From NCBI GenBank assembly GCA_017427385.1, contig JAFRSW010000017.1, forward strand, positions 1 through 64,000: 64,000 nucleotides of DNA, written 5' to 3'. Both the position numbers and the translations under genes were made by a program. Source of the DNA: Bacteroidales bacterium (GTDB taxonomy: Bacteria; Bacteroidota; Bacteroidia; Bacteroidales; UBA932). Position 1 is the stretch's first letter. The number at the start of each line of letters is the position of its first letter. Positions 39,922-47,606 of this stretch are shown one piece after another. The notes below the pieces were generated by a model, which was not told the DNA's origin, ran no database searches, and saw only the letters and a list, made by a program, of their open reading frames with translations.

Positions 39922-42095
39922 AAGTCACAGAAGTAGTACGCCAGTGGTCCCGAGCCGGACTGATGATCATAATCGTGGTTGTAGCCACGCTGGAAGCGAC
40001 TTCCATGCTCCAGTATTCATTTTCGCGCAAGGCAATGCAGGAAGAGGCGAACAATCGTGCCGAGAGCCAGCTGGAGGCCGCCCAGAACAAGATAATGGAC
40101 ATAATCAACCAGGCCGAGGCCGCTGTGCGGAACAGCGTGTGGATAGCCGAGTGGTGCATGAACGTGCCCGACAGCCTGCAGCGTGTGGCGCAGCGAATCG
40201 TGCAGGACAATCCCGTGGTGGTTGGGTCCACCGTGGCCATGGTACCAGGATATCTGCCCGGCAGGCCCCTGTTCTCTCCCTATGTATTCCAGGCTCCGGG
40301 CGGGGAACTGAAGTTTGCTTCACTTGCTACCGAGGAATATGATTATCCTTCTCAGGAATGGTTCTACAAGGCACTCGAGAACGAGACCGGTTACTGGTCT
40401 GAGCCCTATATAGATACAGGCGGAGGCGATATCCTCATGACCACGTTCTCCATGCCGGTCAAGGACTATGAAGGCCGGACCGCCGCCGTTCTTACAGCAG
40501 ACATATCGCTGGACTGGCTCACCAACCTGGTGGGAAACATGACCGTCTATCCCAACGCCTTCAACATGGTTGTCAGCCGTGCCGGACAGATAATGGTCTG
40601 CCCTGTGGAGTCCCTGGTGATGAACAATAGCATCAATGACTTGATTCCCCGCATGGATGATACTTCCGCCACGCGCGAGATCAACCAGGCCATGCTGTCC
40701 GGAGAATCCGGCCATACGAATATCAAATACAACGGGAAGAATAATTTTATCTACTTCACTCCTGTAGAACGCACCGGATGGTCCATGTCCATCGTGATTC
40801 CGGAAGACGAGATATTCCGCAATCTGAAAAATGTCGGCCTGATGGTTACCATTTTCCAGATTCTTGGCATCCTGCTGCTCATCCTGATGTTCCGCTCTAT
40901 GTACAAGCACTATGAGCAGAACAAAAAACTCAACGAAAAGCGTGAGCGCATGGAGGGAGAACTCAACATTGCCAGCGGCATACAGATGTCGATGGTTCCA
41001 AAGGTGTTCCCTCCCTTCCCCGAGCGCCACGACCTGGACATGGCTGCCGACATAGTGCCCGCCAAGGAGGTCGGAGGCGACCTGTACGACTATTTCATCC
41101 GGGACGAGAAACTGTTCTTCTGCATAGGGGACGTGAGCGGAAAGGGCGTGCCGGCTTCGCTGGTGATGGCCGTCACCCGCACATCCTTCCGCAATCTGGC
41201 TGCCCGCGAATGCAGCCCAAGCGCCATTGTCCGTATCATGAACGACAGCCTGTCGGCTATGAATGAGAGCAACATGTTCGTCACCTTCTTCTGCGGCATT
41301 CTGGACCTGCAGAAAGGCCATCTGCGCTACTGCAATGCCGGCCATAACCCGCCCATGCTGCTGACGGACTCGATGAAGATGCTGGCGGTCGAGGCGAACC
41401 TCCCGCTGGGCATCATGCCGGGGATGGAGTTCAAGGAGCAGGAGATGGATTTCCGATACGACGATGCCATCTTCCTCTACACCGACGGCCTGAACGAAGC
41501 GGAGAATTCTGCTCATGAGCAATTCGGCGAGGACAGGATGATGAAGGCGCTTCACGGCCGAAAGGGCGCCTACGAGCATCTTAAGACCGTAGAAGCCCGG
41601 GTACGCGAGTTTGTGGGCGAGGCTCCCCAGAGCGACGACCTCACCATGCTGTTCATCCATTATCTGGGCAAGGATAAGGATATCTACGGCAACCACCTGG
41701 TGCTGCACAATGATATCAAGCAGGTTTCACGCCTGCAGGACTGGCTGGAGGCTCTGTCTCCCAATCTTGGCTTTGATGAAACCCTTATTCCCGGCCTCAA
41801 CCTGGCCTTGGAAGAAGCTGTTACCAATGTGATCAATTATGCCTATCCCGAAGGAGAATATGGTTCCCTGGAGCTAGCTGCCTCCCGCGACGGGGATGAT
41901 CTGATATTCGTTCTTTCCGATAGCGGAAAGGCCTTCGATCCTACCGCCAAACCTGAGGTAGATATCTCCGCAAGCGTCGAAGACCGCCCCATAGGCGGGC
42001 TCGGCATCCACATGGTCCGTCAGATTATGGACTCTGTGAATTACGAACGCAAGGAGGATATGAACATTCTTACGATGATTAAAAAATTGCAATAA
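39918..42095 (+). CDS. Membrane sensor with Cache domain, SpoIIE/PP2C phosphatase and RsbW-like kinase domain
   Basis: The 725-residue protein has a transmembrane helix at about 13-33, an extracytoplasmic dCache-type sensor (EWFYKALENETGYWSEPYID), a second helix near 305-325, and a short coiled coil. A PP2C/SpoIIE domain follows with all metal motifs (VGGDLYDYF, IGDVSGKGVPASLVMA, FLYTDGLNEA, QSDDLTMLF). A HATPase domain is last (LALEEAVTNVINYAYP, LSDSGKAFDP, GGLGIHMVRQIMD). RsbU-like phosphatase and RsbW-like kinase are thus on one chain, and both probably act on the STAS protein two bases downstream. The signal sensed is unknown. Confidence 0.9.
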   Translation: MKVTEVVRQWSRAGLMIIIVVVATLEATSMLQYSFSRKAMQEEANNRAESQLEAAQNKIMDIINQAEAAVRNSVWIAEWCMNVPDSLQRVAQRIVQDNPVVVGSTVAMVPGYLPGRPLFSPYVFQAPGGELKFASLATEEYDYPSQEWFYKALENETGYWSEPYIDTGGGDILMTTFSMPVKDYEGRTAAVLTADISLDWLTNLVGNMTVYPNAFNMVVSRAGQIMVCPVESLVMNNSINDLIPRMDDTSATREINQAMLSGESGHTNIKYNGKNNFIYFTPVERTGWSMSIVIPEDEIFRNLKNVGLMVTIFQILGILLLILMFRSMYKHYEQNKKLNEKRERMEGELNIASGIQMSMVPKVFPPFPERHDLDMAADIVPAKEVGGDLYDYFIRDEKLFFCIGDVSGKGVPASLVMAVTRTSFRNLAARECSPSAIVRIMNDSLSAMNESNMFVTFFCGILDLQKGHLRYCNAGHNPPMLLTDSMKMLAVEANLPLGIMPGMEFKEQEMDFRYDDAIFLYTDGLNEAENSAHEQFGEDRMMKALHGRKGAYEHLKTVEARVREFVGEAPQSDDLTMLFIHYLGKDKDIYGNHLVLHNDIKQVSRLQDWLEALSPNLGFDETLIPGLNLALEEAVTNVINYAYPEGEYGSLELAASRDGDDLIFVLSDSGKAFDPTAKPEVDISASVEDRPIGGLGIHMVRQIMDSVNYERKEDMNILTMIKKLQ

Positions 42096-42096
42096 G

Positions 42097-42399
42097 ATGG
42101 AAGTTAAGATTACAAGAGACGCGACATGCGTAACGGCCGCCCTGATCGGCCGTCTCGACACCCCTGCATCCCAGGAGGTAGCACCCCAGTTCGAAGAACT
42201 CAAGGCCGATGCCGCCGGCACTATCGTGCTGGACTGCAGCGAGTTGAGCTACATTTCCAGTTCCGGCCTGCGCCTGTTCCTGACCATACGCAAAGCCGCC
42301 GCCGAAAAGGGCGGCAAGGTCATCGTCCGCTCCATCAGCAACGAGATCCGCGCCGTCTTCATGATGACCGGCTTCCTGAACCTGTTCGAGATTCAGTAG
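42097..42399 (+). CDS. STAS-domain anti-sigma factor antagonist (RsbV/SpoIIAA type)
   Basis: The 100-residue protein is a complete STAS domain: LIGRLDTPASQEVAPQFEEL, IVLDCSELSYISSSGLRLFL with the phosphorylatable serine in ISSSG, and a typical C-terminus RAVFMMTGFLNLFEI. In partner switching, the unphosphorylated form binds and inhibits a kinase or other target. Its gene starts one base after the phosphatase-kinase gene, its evident regulator. No sigma-B-like factor is encoded nearby, so the final target is unknown. Confidence 0.92.
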   Translation: MEVKITRDATCVTAALIGRLDTPASQEVAPQFEELKADAAGTIVLDCSELSYISSSGLRLFLTIRKAAAEKGGKVIVRSISNEIRAVFMMTGFLNLFEIQ

Positions 42400-42402
42400 C
42401 GC

Positions 42403-43959
42403 CTACAGTTCTCCAAAATTCCGGCGATCGAGAAAGCGGTAGCCGGAGGCTTCGCTGATGTGCGCAGGAAGGATGTCGGCGCTACCGGCAAGGTCTGCTA
42501 TGGTACGGGAGATGCGAACTATACGGGAGTAGGCTCTGGCGGACAGGCCGAGACGGTCTATTATGCTCTCCAGCAGGGACTTGCACCCCTCCGAAAGCGG
42601 GCAGAAACGCTCCATCAGGGCGTTGGTCATCTCTGCATTCGTACTGATTCCAGTACCCTTGAAACGCTTCAGTTGCACTTCGCGTGCTTTCATCACACGT
42701 GCCGCCACGTCTGCACTGCTCTCTCCCTTCGGCCTGTCGATCAGGCGGCGTGTATCAACGGGACTCATCCAAACGTGCAGGTCGATTCTATCAAGTAAAG
42801 GACCCGACAGGCGGTTGAGGTATCCCACACGCTGTCCCACGGTGCAGGTGCAGCGGTCGCCGTCGCCATAGTATCCGCAGGGGCATGGATTCGTGGCGGC
42901 AACCAGCATGAAAGATGCCGGATACTCCACCTTCCCCCGGAGGCGCGACACCACTACTTTCCTGTCTTCCATCGGCCCCCGGAGAGCCTCTACTACCGAT
43001 TTCGGCATTTGTGCGAACTCATCGCAGAATAGCACGCCGTTGTGCGCAAGGGATATCTCCCCTGGCACGATGTTGCCTCCGTTGCCACCACCGACTATGG
43101 CCGCCAGCGAGGCGCTGTAGTGCGGGGCGCGGAAGGGCCTGCGGCGGATGAGTCCGGCATCGCGGGTAGGAAGTCCGGACACCGAATATATCTTGCTCGT
43201 CACCAGAGACTGCTCCATCGTCATAGGCGGCAGGATGCCCGTAATCGCCTTTGCCAGAGAGCTTTTCCCTCCGCCCGGAGGGCCGATGAGAATCAGGTTA
43301 TGTCCCCCACTTACAGCTACTTCCGCCGCCCGTTTGGCCGCCTCCTGCCCGATTATCTCCGAGAAATCCATATATCCTCCGGCGGCGTCCGGTCCTGCCG
43401 AGGCCCGCGTGTATTCCGGCCTGTTCCAAACCAGAAGGTCATCCCTATCCTCTTTCTCCTCCAGAATCGAAAGCACCTGCTCCAGGTTATCCACTCCATA
43501 GATGCTGGCCTGTCTGTATTCTGCGGCCTCCAGAGCAGACTGCGCAGGCAGGATGCATCCCTGCAGGCCGAGCCCCACCGCCACCTCAGCATAAGGCAGC
43601 GCGCCCGGCACCGGACGGATCGATCCGTCCAAGCCCAACTCCCCCATAATCAAATACTTGTCCAGCCCTCGCAAATCCCTTTGCCCGGATGCAGCAATGA
43701 TGCCCAGCGCGATAGGAAGGTCATAGCCGCTGCCGTTCTTGTGCACATCGGCCGGTGCCAGGTTGATCACTATCTTCTTGCCAGGGATATGGAAATTCAT
43801 CGACTGCAGCGCAGTCACAGTGCGAAGCAGGCTTTCCTTTACCGCCACGTCTGCCAGCCCGACCAAATGTATTCCGACTCCGCGGTCGATTTTAACCTCG
43901 ACAAGAACCGGCACGGCATCTATACCTATGCATTTCGCTCCAATAATGTTTATCAACAT
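42403..43959 (-). CDS. comM: YifB/ComM-family Mg-chelatase-like AAA+ ATPase
   Basis: ComM is a helicase that helps branch migration during natural transformation in other bacteria. The 518-residue protein has the N-terminal Lon-protease-like ChlI domain (VKIDRGVGIHLVGLADVAVK), the Walker A motif GPPGGGKSSLAKAI, Walker B GVLFCDEFAQMP, the family segment ATNPCPCGYYGD with a CTC zinc-like element, and a C-terminal Mg-chelatase domain (LSARAYSRIVRISRTIADL). The length is typical. It faces the STAS gene with only three bases between the stop codons and is divergent from tsaE. Confidence 0.93.
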   Translation of the reverse strand: MLINIIGAKCIGIDAVPVLVEVKIDRGVGIHLVGLADVAVKESLLRTVTALQSMNFHIPGKKIVINLAPADVHKNGSGYDLPIALGIIAASGQRDLRGLDKYLIMGELGLDGSIRPVPGALPYAEVAVGLGLQGCILPAQSALEAAEYRQASIYGVDNLEQVLSILEEKEDRDDLLVWNRPEYTRASAGPDAAGGYMDFSEIIGQEAAKRAAEVAVSGGHNLILIGPPGGGKSSLAKAITGILPPMTMEQSLVTSKIYSVSGLPTRDAGLIRRRPFRAPHYSASLAAIVGGGNGGNIVPGEISLAHNGVLFCDEFAQMPKSVVEALRGPMEDRKVVVSRLRGKVEYPASFMLVAATNPCPCGYYGDGDRCTCTVGQRVGYLNRLSGPLLDRIDLHVWMSPVDTRRLIDRPKGESSADVAARVMKAREVQLKRFKGTGISTNAEMTNALMERFCPLSEGCKSLLESIIDRLGLSARAYSRIVRISRTIADLAGSADILPAHISEASGYRFLDRRNFGEL

Positions 43960-43973
43960 AATCCTTTAATTTG

Positions 43974-43981
43974 TATCTTTG
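43974..43981 (+). promoter_or_regulatory. -7 promoter box TATCTTTG for tsaE
   Basis: An exact TAnnTTTG match ends six bases before the ATG at 43988, which puts the expected transcript start at or next to the start codon. Confidence 0.6.
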
Positions 43982-43987
43982 CCACCA

Positions 43988-44413
43988 ATGCAGCATCGAA
44001 TCGTTATTCATAATCTTTCGGAAATCGACCAGGCCGCGGAGCAGTTCCTCCGCGAGGTCGGGCCCGGGCGCATCATCGCTTTCTATGCACCGATGGGAGC
44101 CGGAAAGACCACCTTCACAACAGCCATATGCAGAGTGCTCGGAGTTGATGGGGATGCGGTGTCATCGCCCACCTTCGCCATCGTAAACGAATACCGCACA
44201 GCCTCGGGAGAATCCATATATCACTTTGATTTCTACCGCATTACCAAGCCTTCCGAGGCCCTTGACATTGGCTTCTACGACTATATCGACAGTGGCTGCA
44301 CATGCATTCTGGAATGGCCGGAGAACATAGAGGAGATAATCCCTGAAGAGGCCCTGCGCGTGCGGATAGAGGTGATGCCGGACGAGAGCCGCGTCATAAG
44401 CTGGGAGGACTGA
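43988..44413 (+). CDS. tsaE: tRNA threonylcarbamoyladenosine biosynthesis ATPase TsaE
   Basis: TsaE supports the TsaBD complex that makes t6A at position 37 of ANN-decoding tRNAs. The 141-residue protein has the Walker A motif APMGAGKTTFTTAI, the family SPTFAIVNEY, YHFDFYRI, and the C-terminal ILEWPENIEEIIP. I start it at the ATG at 43988, next to a TATCTTTG promoter box; a TTG at 43979 lies within that box. Its 3' end overlaps a convergent lipoprotein gene by 20 bases. Confidence 0.93.
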   Translation: MQHRIVIHNLSEIDQAAEQFLREVGPGRIIAFYAPMGAGKTTFTTAICRVLGVDGDAVSSPTFAIVNEYRTASGESIYHFDFYRITKPSEALDIGFYDYIDSGCTCILEWPENIEEIIPEEALRVRIEVMPDESRVISWED

Positions 44414-45608
44414 CCAATACTTCCACCGCAGTCAGATATCCGTTTATACTGTATTCCATCTCTTTTCCCCGATGCCATACTCCGGGCGGTCTTTCGCGTT
44501 CGCGCGGATTGACCAGGGCGTAGACCTCATCGCCCTCGCAGAAGATGCTGTTACCCCCGAAGAAATAGGTAGAATCCCTTATGTAGAGTATTTCACCCGT
44601 ATCATCCCTTATATTCAAGGTGCCACCATCGCAGGCGGCCGAATAGAAACGGGAACTCCCTTCGAAAAGGTAATTGTCGTTCCCGCTAAAGCGTACACCG
44701 TAATTATCGTTCTCGGCTGTGGCGACTTCGCTGCAGATGGTCATGGCAGGCGAATCCGCCATGAACCATATTGTGCCGTTGCGGGGGAACAGGCTGACCG
44801 ACTGCCAACTGGTCCCAGATGGAAGTGTGCGCGTGCGGGAAGAAGAGAATATCATCACCGTTGTTGAATAATCGGCGACATAATATGTGGACTGCCCATA
44901 CAAACGCATATCCTTTATGCGGTATGCACTCACGCTGGTGCGCACGTTATACATCGTGCCATCGCTGACTATGTAGCAAGCGGACGGGGTCTTGAAGCAA
45001 AAGCACACCTTACCTTCGTTTTCATAAAGAGCGCCGTTCCGTCCATATGCCGGATTCGAAAAGCTTCCAAATACCTCTCCCACCTCCTGACGCAGCAGCA
45101 CTTCCCCGTTTCGGCGATAATAGAAACCGTCCCCATCCACGGATTGTCCAAGCGAATAAATATCCTCCCCGTGCACCAGCAGCCCCTTCAGCATCTCTCT
45201 CTGCGGGTAGCGGAACAGCTCTTTCCCATCCAGGCAGATGACAGTCCCGTCCACAGAGGCATATTCGGTGTACAGGTGTCCCCCCAGGAGATGGTGCGTG
45301 TCTGGAGAAGACGAGGCGATTTCTCCTGTTGGCATCGAGAACATGAGCGTGCCATCTTTCATCAATTGAAGCTCGCATGGCACAGCTCCATAAAGGGTAT
45401 CCCGCCGCCAGTCGTAGTCTTTCGGAACAGAAACTGCCGTTACGAATACCGACGTATCCCATTTTGGAGTCTCGGTGCTGTCCGGGGCATTTCCCCTGCC
45501 ACCACCTTCATTATACATTACCTGTGCCCTGTAAACACGGGTCAGAGTGTATTTCTCGCAAGACTGCAAGAGCAGCAGCCCGCACAAAGAGATAAGCAAA
45601 CCCTTCAT
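44394..45608 (-). CDS. Lipoprotein of unknown function, beta-rich
   Basis: The 404-residue protein has a lipoprotein signal (Cys17 in LLLLQSC). The rest is rich in short beta strands and repeated blade-like phrases such as LLVHGEDIYSLGQSVDGDGF, NPAYGRNGALYENEGKVCF and DSTYFFGGNSIFCEGDEVYA, which suggests a beta-propeller, but no known family or active site is recognised. The ATG at 45608 is preferred: a TTG further upstream lies in a TAGATTTG promoter box. It overlaps the end of tsaE by 20 bases. Similar proteins may be specific to Bacteroidales. Confidence 0.65.
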   Translation of the reverse strand: MKGLLISLCGLLLLQSCEKYTLTRVYRAQVMYNEGGGRGNAPDSTETPKWDTSVFVTAVSVPKDYDWRRDTLYGAVPCELQLMKDGTLMFSMPTGEIASSSPDTHHLLGGHLYTEYASVDGTVICLDGKELFRYPQREMLKGLLVHGEDIYSLGQSVDGDGFYYRRNGEVLLRQEVGEVFGSFSNPAYGRNGALYENEGKVCFCFKTPSACYIVSDGTMYNVRTSVSAYRIKDMRLYGQSTYYVADYSTTVMIFSSSRTRTLPSGTSWQSVSLFPRNGTIWFMADSPAMTICSEVATAENDNYGVRFSGNDNYLFEGSSRFYSAACDGGTLNIRDDTGEILYIRDSTYFFGGNSIFCEGDEVYALVNPRERERPPGVWHRGKEMEYSINGYLTAVEVLVSPPSL

Positions 45609-45626
45609 AATCCATTTCTTTTCCCG

Positions 45627-45634
45627 CAAATCTA
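45627..45634 (-). promoter_or_regulatory. -7 promoter box TAGATTTG for the beta-rich lipoprotein
   Basis: The minus strand reads TAGATTTG, an exact TAnnTTTG match, 18 bases before the ATG at 45608. It lies just after the terminator of the upstream sigma factor unit. Confidence 0.6.
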
Positions 45635-45638
45635 TACG

Positions 45639-45676
45639 AAAAAAACATACCCCCGGGGGTAAAACCGGGGGTAAAA
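45639..45676 (-). terminator. Terminator of the sigma/barrel gene pair, made of tandem C/G repeats
   Basis: On the minus strand ACCCCCGG pairs with CCGGGGGT around an eight-base loop, followed within two bases by a run of seven T. On the plus strand this is a tandem repeat of CCGGGGGTAAAA (45653-45664 and 45665-45676), which also creates the palindrome ACCCCCGGGGGT at 45649-45660. Confidence 0.7.
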
Positions 45677-45721
45677 ACCAAATTATATGTTTGCCTATGG
45701 GTAAAAGGCTGATTATCAGCG

Positions 45722-46933
45722 TTAAAGCTCAAACCGGACTCCCAGCCGCAAAACCATCTGGAAAGGCTTGTCTGTGCGGATGCTCTTGGGCTGCCCGCAG
45801 TCGAAATAGTACTTGACCGAAGGTTCGGCGAAGATTCCGAAATGGTCGCTTACGTTGAACTCAAGGCCAAGGCCTCCGCCAACGCTCCACTGCAGTCCAT
45901 TCACTTTCTCGCCAACCACGGTATCGGTGCCGAGCAGACGGTACTTATTGTATATGGCATATTCCGCCTCGGCGCCGACTGTCGAATAGATTGTGATGTC
46001 GTTTTTTGTCAAAAGCTTAAGCGACAGGTCTACAGGGATTCCAATGTACTGCAGCGTATGATTGAAGTCACCGTCCTTTACGGTACTTCCTTCAATGTAT
46101 CTGCCCTCGAACGTGCGGGTAAGGATCGAATAATCCAGCCCGGTGCCGATCGAGAGTTTGTCCCCGATCGGATACCTGACGCCAAAACCCACGATTACCG
46201 GAATACCGAAGGAAGACTGGCTCTTCTCGGAAATGCCATCCTGAAAATAAGGCCCGGGAGCGCCTTGCAGCACGTTTCCTGCAGTTGAATTGTTGCTGGT
46301 GGAGCCTCCGGAGATTGTCAGTGAAACAGGGGCGCGGCGCGGCGCTTTGCGTGAATCCTCGAACGCCATCTGCACGAACGGATCTACGGCCGGCTTTGTC
46401 GCAGAAGGGGCGGACGGCTGGCTGGGGGTCTGCACGGTTTCGGCTACAGAACTCTCACTGTTTGTTCCCGAAACAGGCTGTTTTTCGGAACGGACCGTCT
46501 GATCGACGGGGGCCGTGGTCATATCGGCCTCGATTTGACCACGAGAGGCGGATTTTTCGGGGGTCGTGGTCACCAGAGGGCTATTTTGACCACGAGGGGC
46601 AACTTCGGCCGCGGGAGCGACTTCCTGAGCCACAAGGCCTTCGCCGCTGGTAATATTTATAAGGTTGGAATTGTTATCGGATGTTCCGGAGAAGAAGATG
46701 CCGAGGGCGATGGCAGCGGCCATGGCAAGGGCAGCGCCGGCCCAGTACCACACACGGCGGACGGGGCGGGCGGCAGCAGGCGCCTCGGAGGCGGCGGGCT
46801 GCAAGCCGGCTGCGGCTAACGCATCAAGCCTGGACGAAATGGCCTCCCAGGCTCCTGCGGGAGCAGGTTCCTGCGCTTGGTCCATCATCGACCTGACCTG
46901 AAGGTCAAAATCCTCGTTAAAGCTCTTAAGCAT
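45722..46933 (-). CDS. Membrane-anchored protein with a C-terminal outer-membrane beta-barrel-like domain, putative anti-sigma partner
   Basis: The 403-residue protein begins with a soluble segment (residues 1-60, with PAGAWEAISSRLDAL), then one hydrophobic helix at about 64-82 (YWAGAALAMAAAIALGIFF), a long Ser/Thr/Pro-rich linker (about 90-200), and a C-terminal barrel-type domain (IVGFGVRYPIGDKLSIGTGL to the last strand LRLGVRFEL). It lies one base after an ECF sigma gene, the usual place for an anti-sigma factor. The N-terminal segment lacks a classical anti-sigma zinc motif, so the role is inferred from order and topology only. Confidence 0.7.
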   Translation of the reverse strand: MLKSFNEDFDLQVRSMMDQAQEPAPAGAWEAISSRLDALAAAGLQPAASEAPAAARPVRRVWYWAGAALAMAAAIALGIFFSGTSDNNSNLINITSGEGLVAQEVAPAAEVAPRGQNSPLVTTTPEKSASRGQIEADMTTAPVDQTVRSEKQPVSGTNSESSVAETVQTPSQPSAPSATKPAVDPFVQMAFEDSRKAPRRAPVSLTISGGSTSNNSTAGNVLQGAPGPYFQDGISEKSQSSFGIPVIVGFGVRYPIGDKLSIGTGLDYSILTRTFEGRYIEGSTVKDGDFNHTLQYIGIPVDLSLKLLTKNDITIYSTVGAEAEYAIYNKYRLLGTDTVVGEKVNGLQWSVGGGLGLEFNVSDHFGIFAEPSVKYYFDCGQPKSIRTDKPFQMVLRLGVRFEL

Positions 46934-46934
46934 C

Positions 46935-47531
46935 TTAAAATCTCTCTTTGATCTTGTTCTGCAGCAAAGTTCGCGCGCGTTGTAGCTGCGAGCGCGAAGT
47001 GGTTTCCGAAATCTCCAGGGCCTCCGCTATCTCTTTGTGGGAGAAACCCTCGACAACATACATATTGAAAACAGTCCTGAAGCCCGGAGGCAGGGCGGCA
47101 ATCATCTTGCAAAGCTCCTGATATCCGATATTCTGGATTGGCGTGGGATCCGAACTGCTGATATTCCAGGCAACGTCCACATCCTCGCTCTGTTTGAGTA
47201 CGTCTTTCTTACGCAAACTCATCAATGCCGTATTGACAAAGATCTTGCGGGCCCAGCCCTCGAAAGAACCCTCTCCCGAATAGCTGTCCAGCTTGGTAAA
47301 CAATGTCACGAATCCATCCTGAAGGATGTCTGCCGCCGAATCCCTGTCCCCTCCCATATAACGCACGCAAACTGCGAACATCTTGGATGACAGAGCATCG
47401 TAAACGGCCTTCTGTGCAAGCCTGTCGCCATTTTTGCATTGCTCGATGACGTCTGGCCCGATGGCATTGCCGGCCTTGCCGGTTTCCCGTTCTCGGTTTT
47501 TAAGATGCGCTTTACCTCCGAAAAGTTGCAT
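46935..47531 (-). CDS. ECF-type RNA polymerase sigma factor
   Basis: The 198-residue protein has sigma region 2 (AVCVRYMGGDRDSAADILQD and FEGWARKIFVNTALMSLRKK) and region 4 (ALPPGFRTVFNMYVVEGFSH, then KEIAEALEISETTSRSQLQR). Region 3 is absent, as in ECF factors. I start it at the ATG at 47531, 20 bases after a TATTTTTG box on the minus strand. The next gene encodes a membrane-anchored barrel protein that may control it. It is divergent from the TPR gene. Confidence 0.9.
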   Translation of the reverse strand: MQLFGGKAHLKNRERETGKAGNAIGPDVIEQCKNGDRLAQKAVYDALSSKMFAVCVRYMGGDRDSAADILQDGFVTLFTKLDSYSGEGSFEGWARKIFVNTALMSLRKKDVLKQSEDVDVAWNISSSDPTPIQNIGYQELCKMIAALPPGFRTVFNMYVVEGFSHKEIAEALEISETTSRSQLQRARTLLQNKIKERF

Positions 47532-47550
47532 CTTCGAACAATTGTATATG

Positions 47551-47558
47551 CAAAAATA
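47551..47558 (-). promoter_or_regulatory. -7 promoter box TATTTTTG for the sigma factor gene
   Basis: An exact TAnnTTTG match on the minus strand, 20 bases before the start codon. A matching box for the divergent TPR gene is at 47582. Confidence 0.55.
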
Positions 47559-47581
47559 ACGAATAAACTCCAAAAAAGCAC

Positions 47582-47589
47582 TATTTTTG
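47582..47589 (+). promoter_or_regulatory. -7 promoter box TATTTTTG for the TPR gene
   Basis: An exact TAnnTTTG match 18 bases before the ATG at 47607. The two divergent promoters of this spacer use the same box sequence. Confidence 0.6.
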
Positions 47590-47606
47590 TACAGATAGAC
47601 GGAGGT

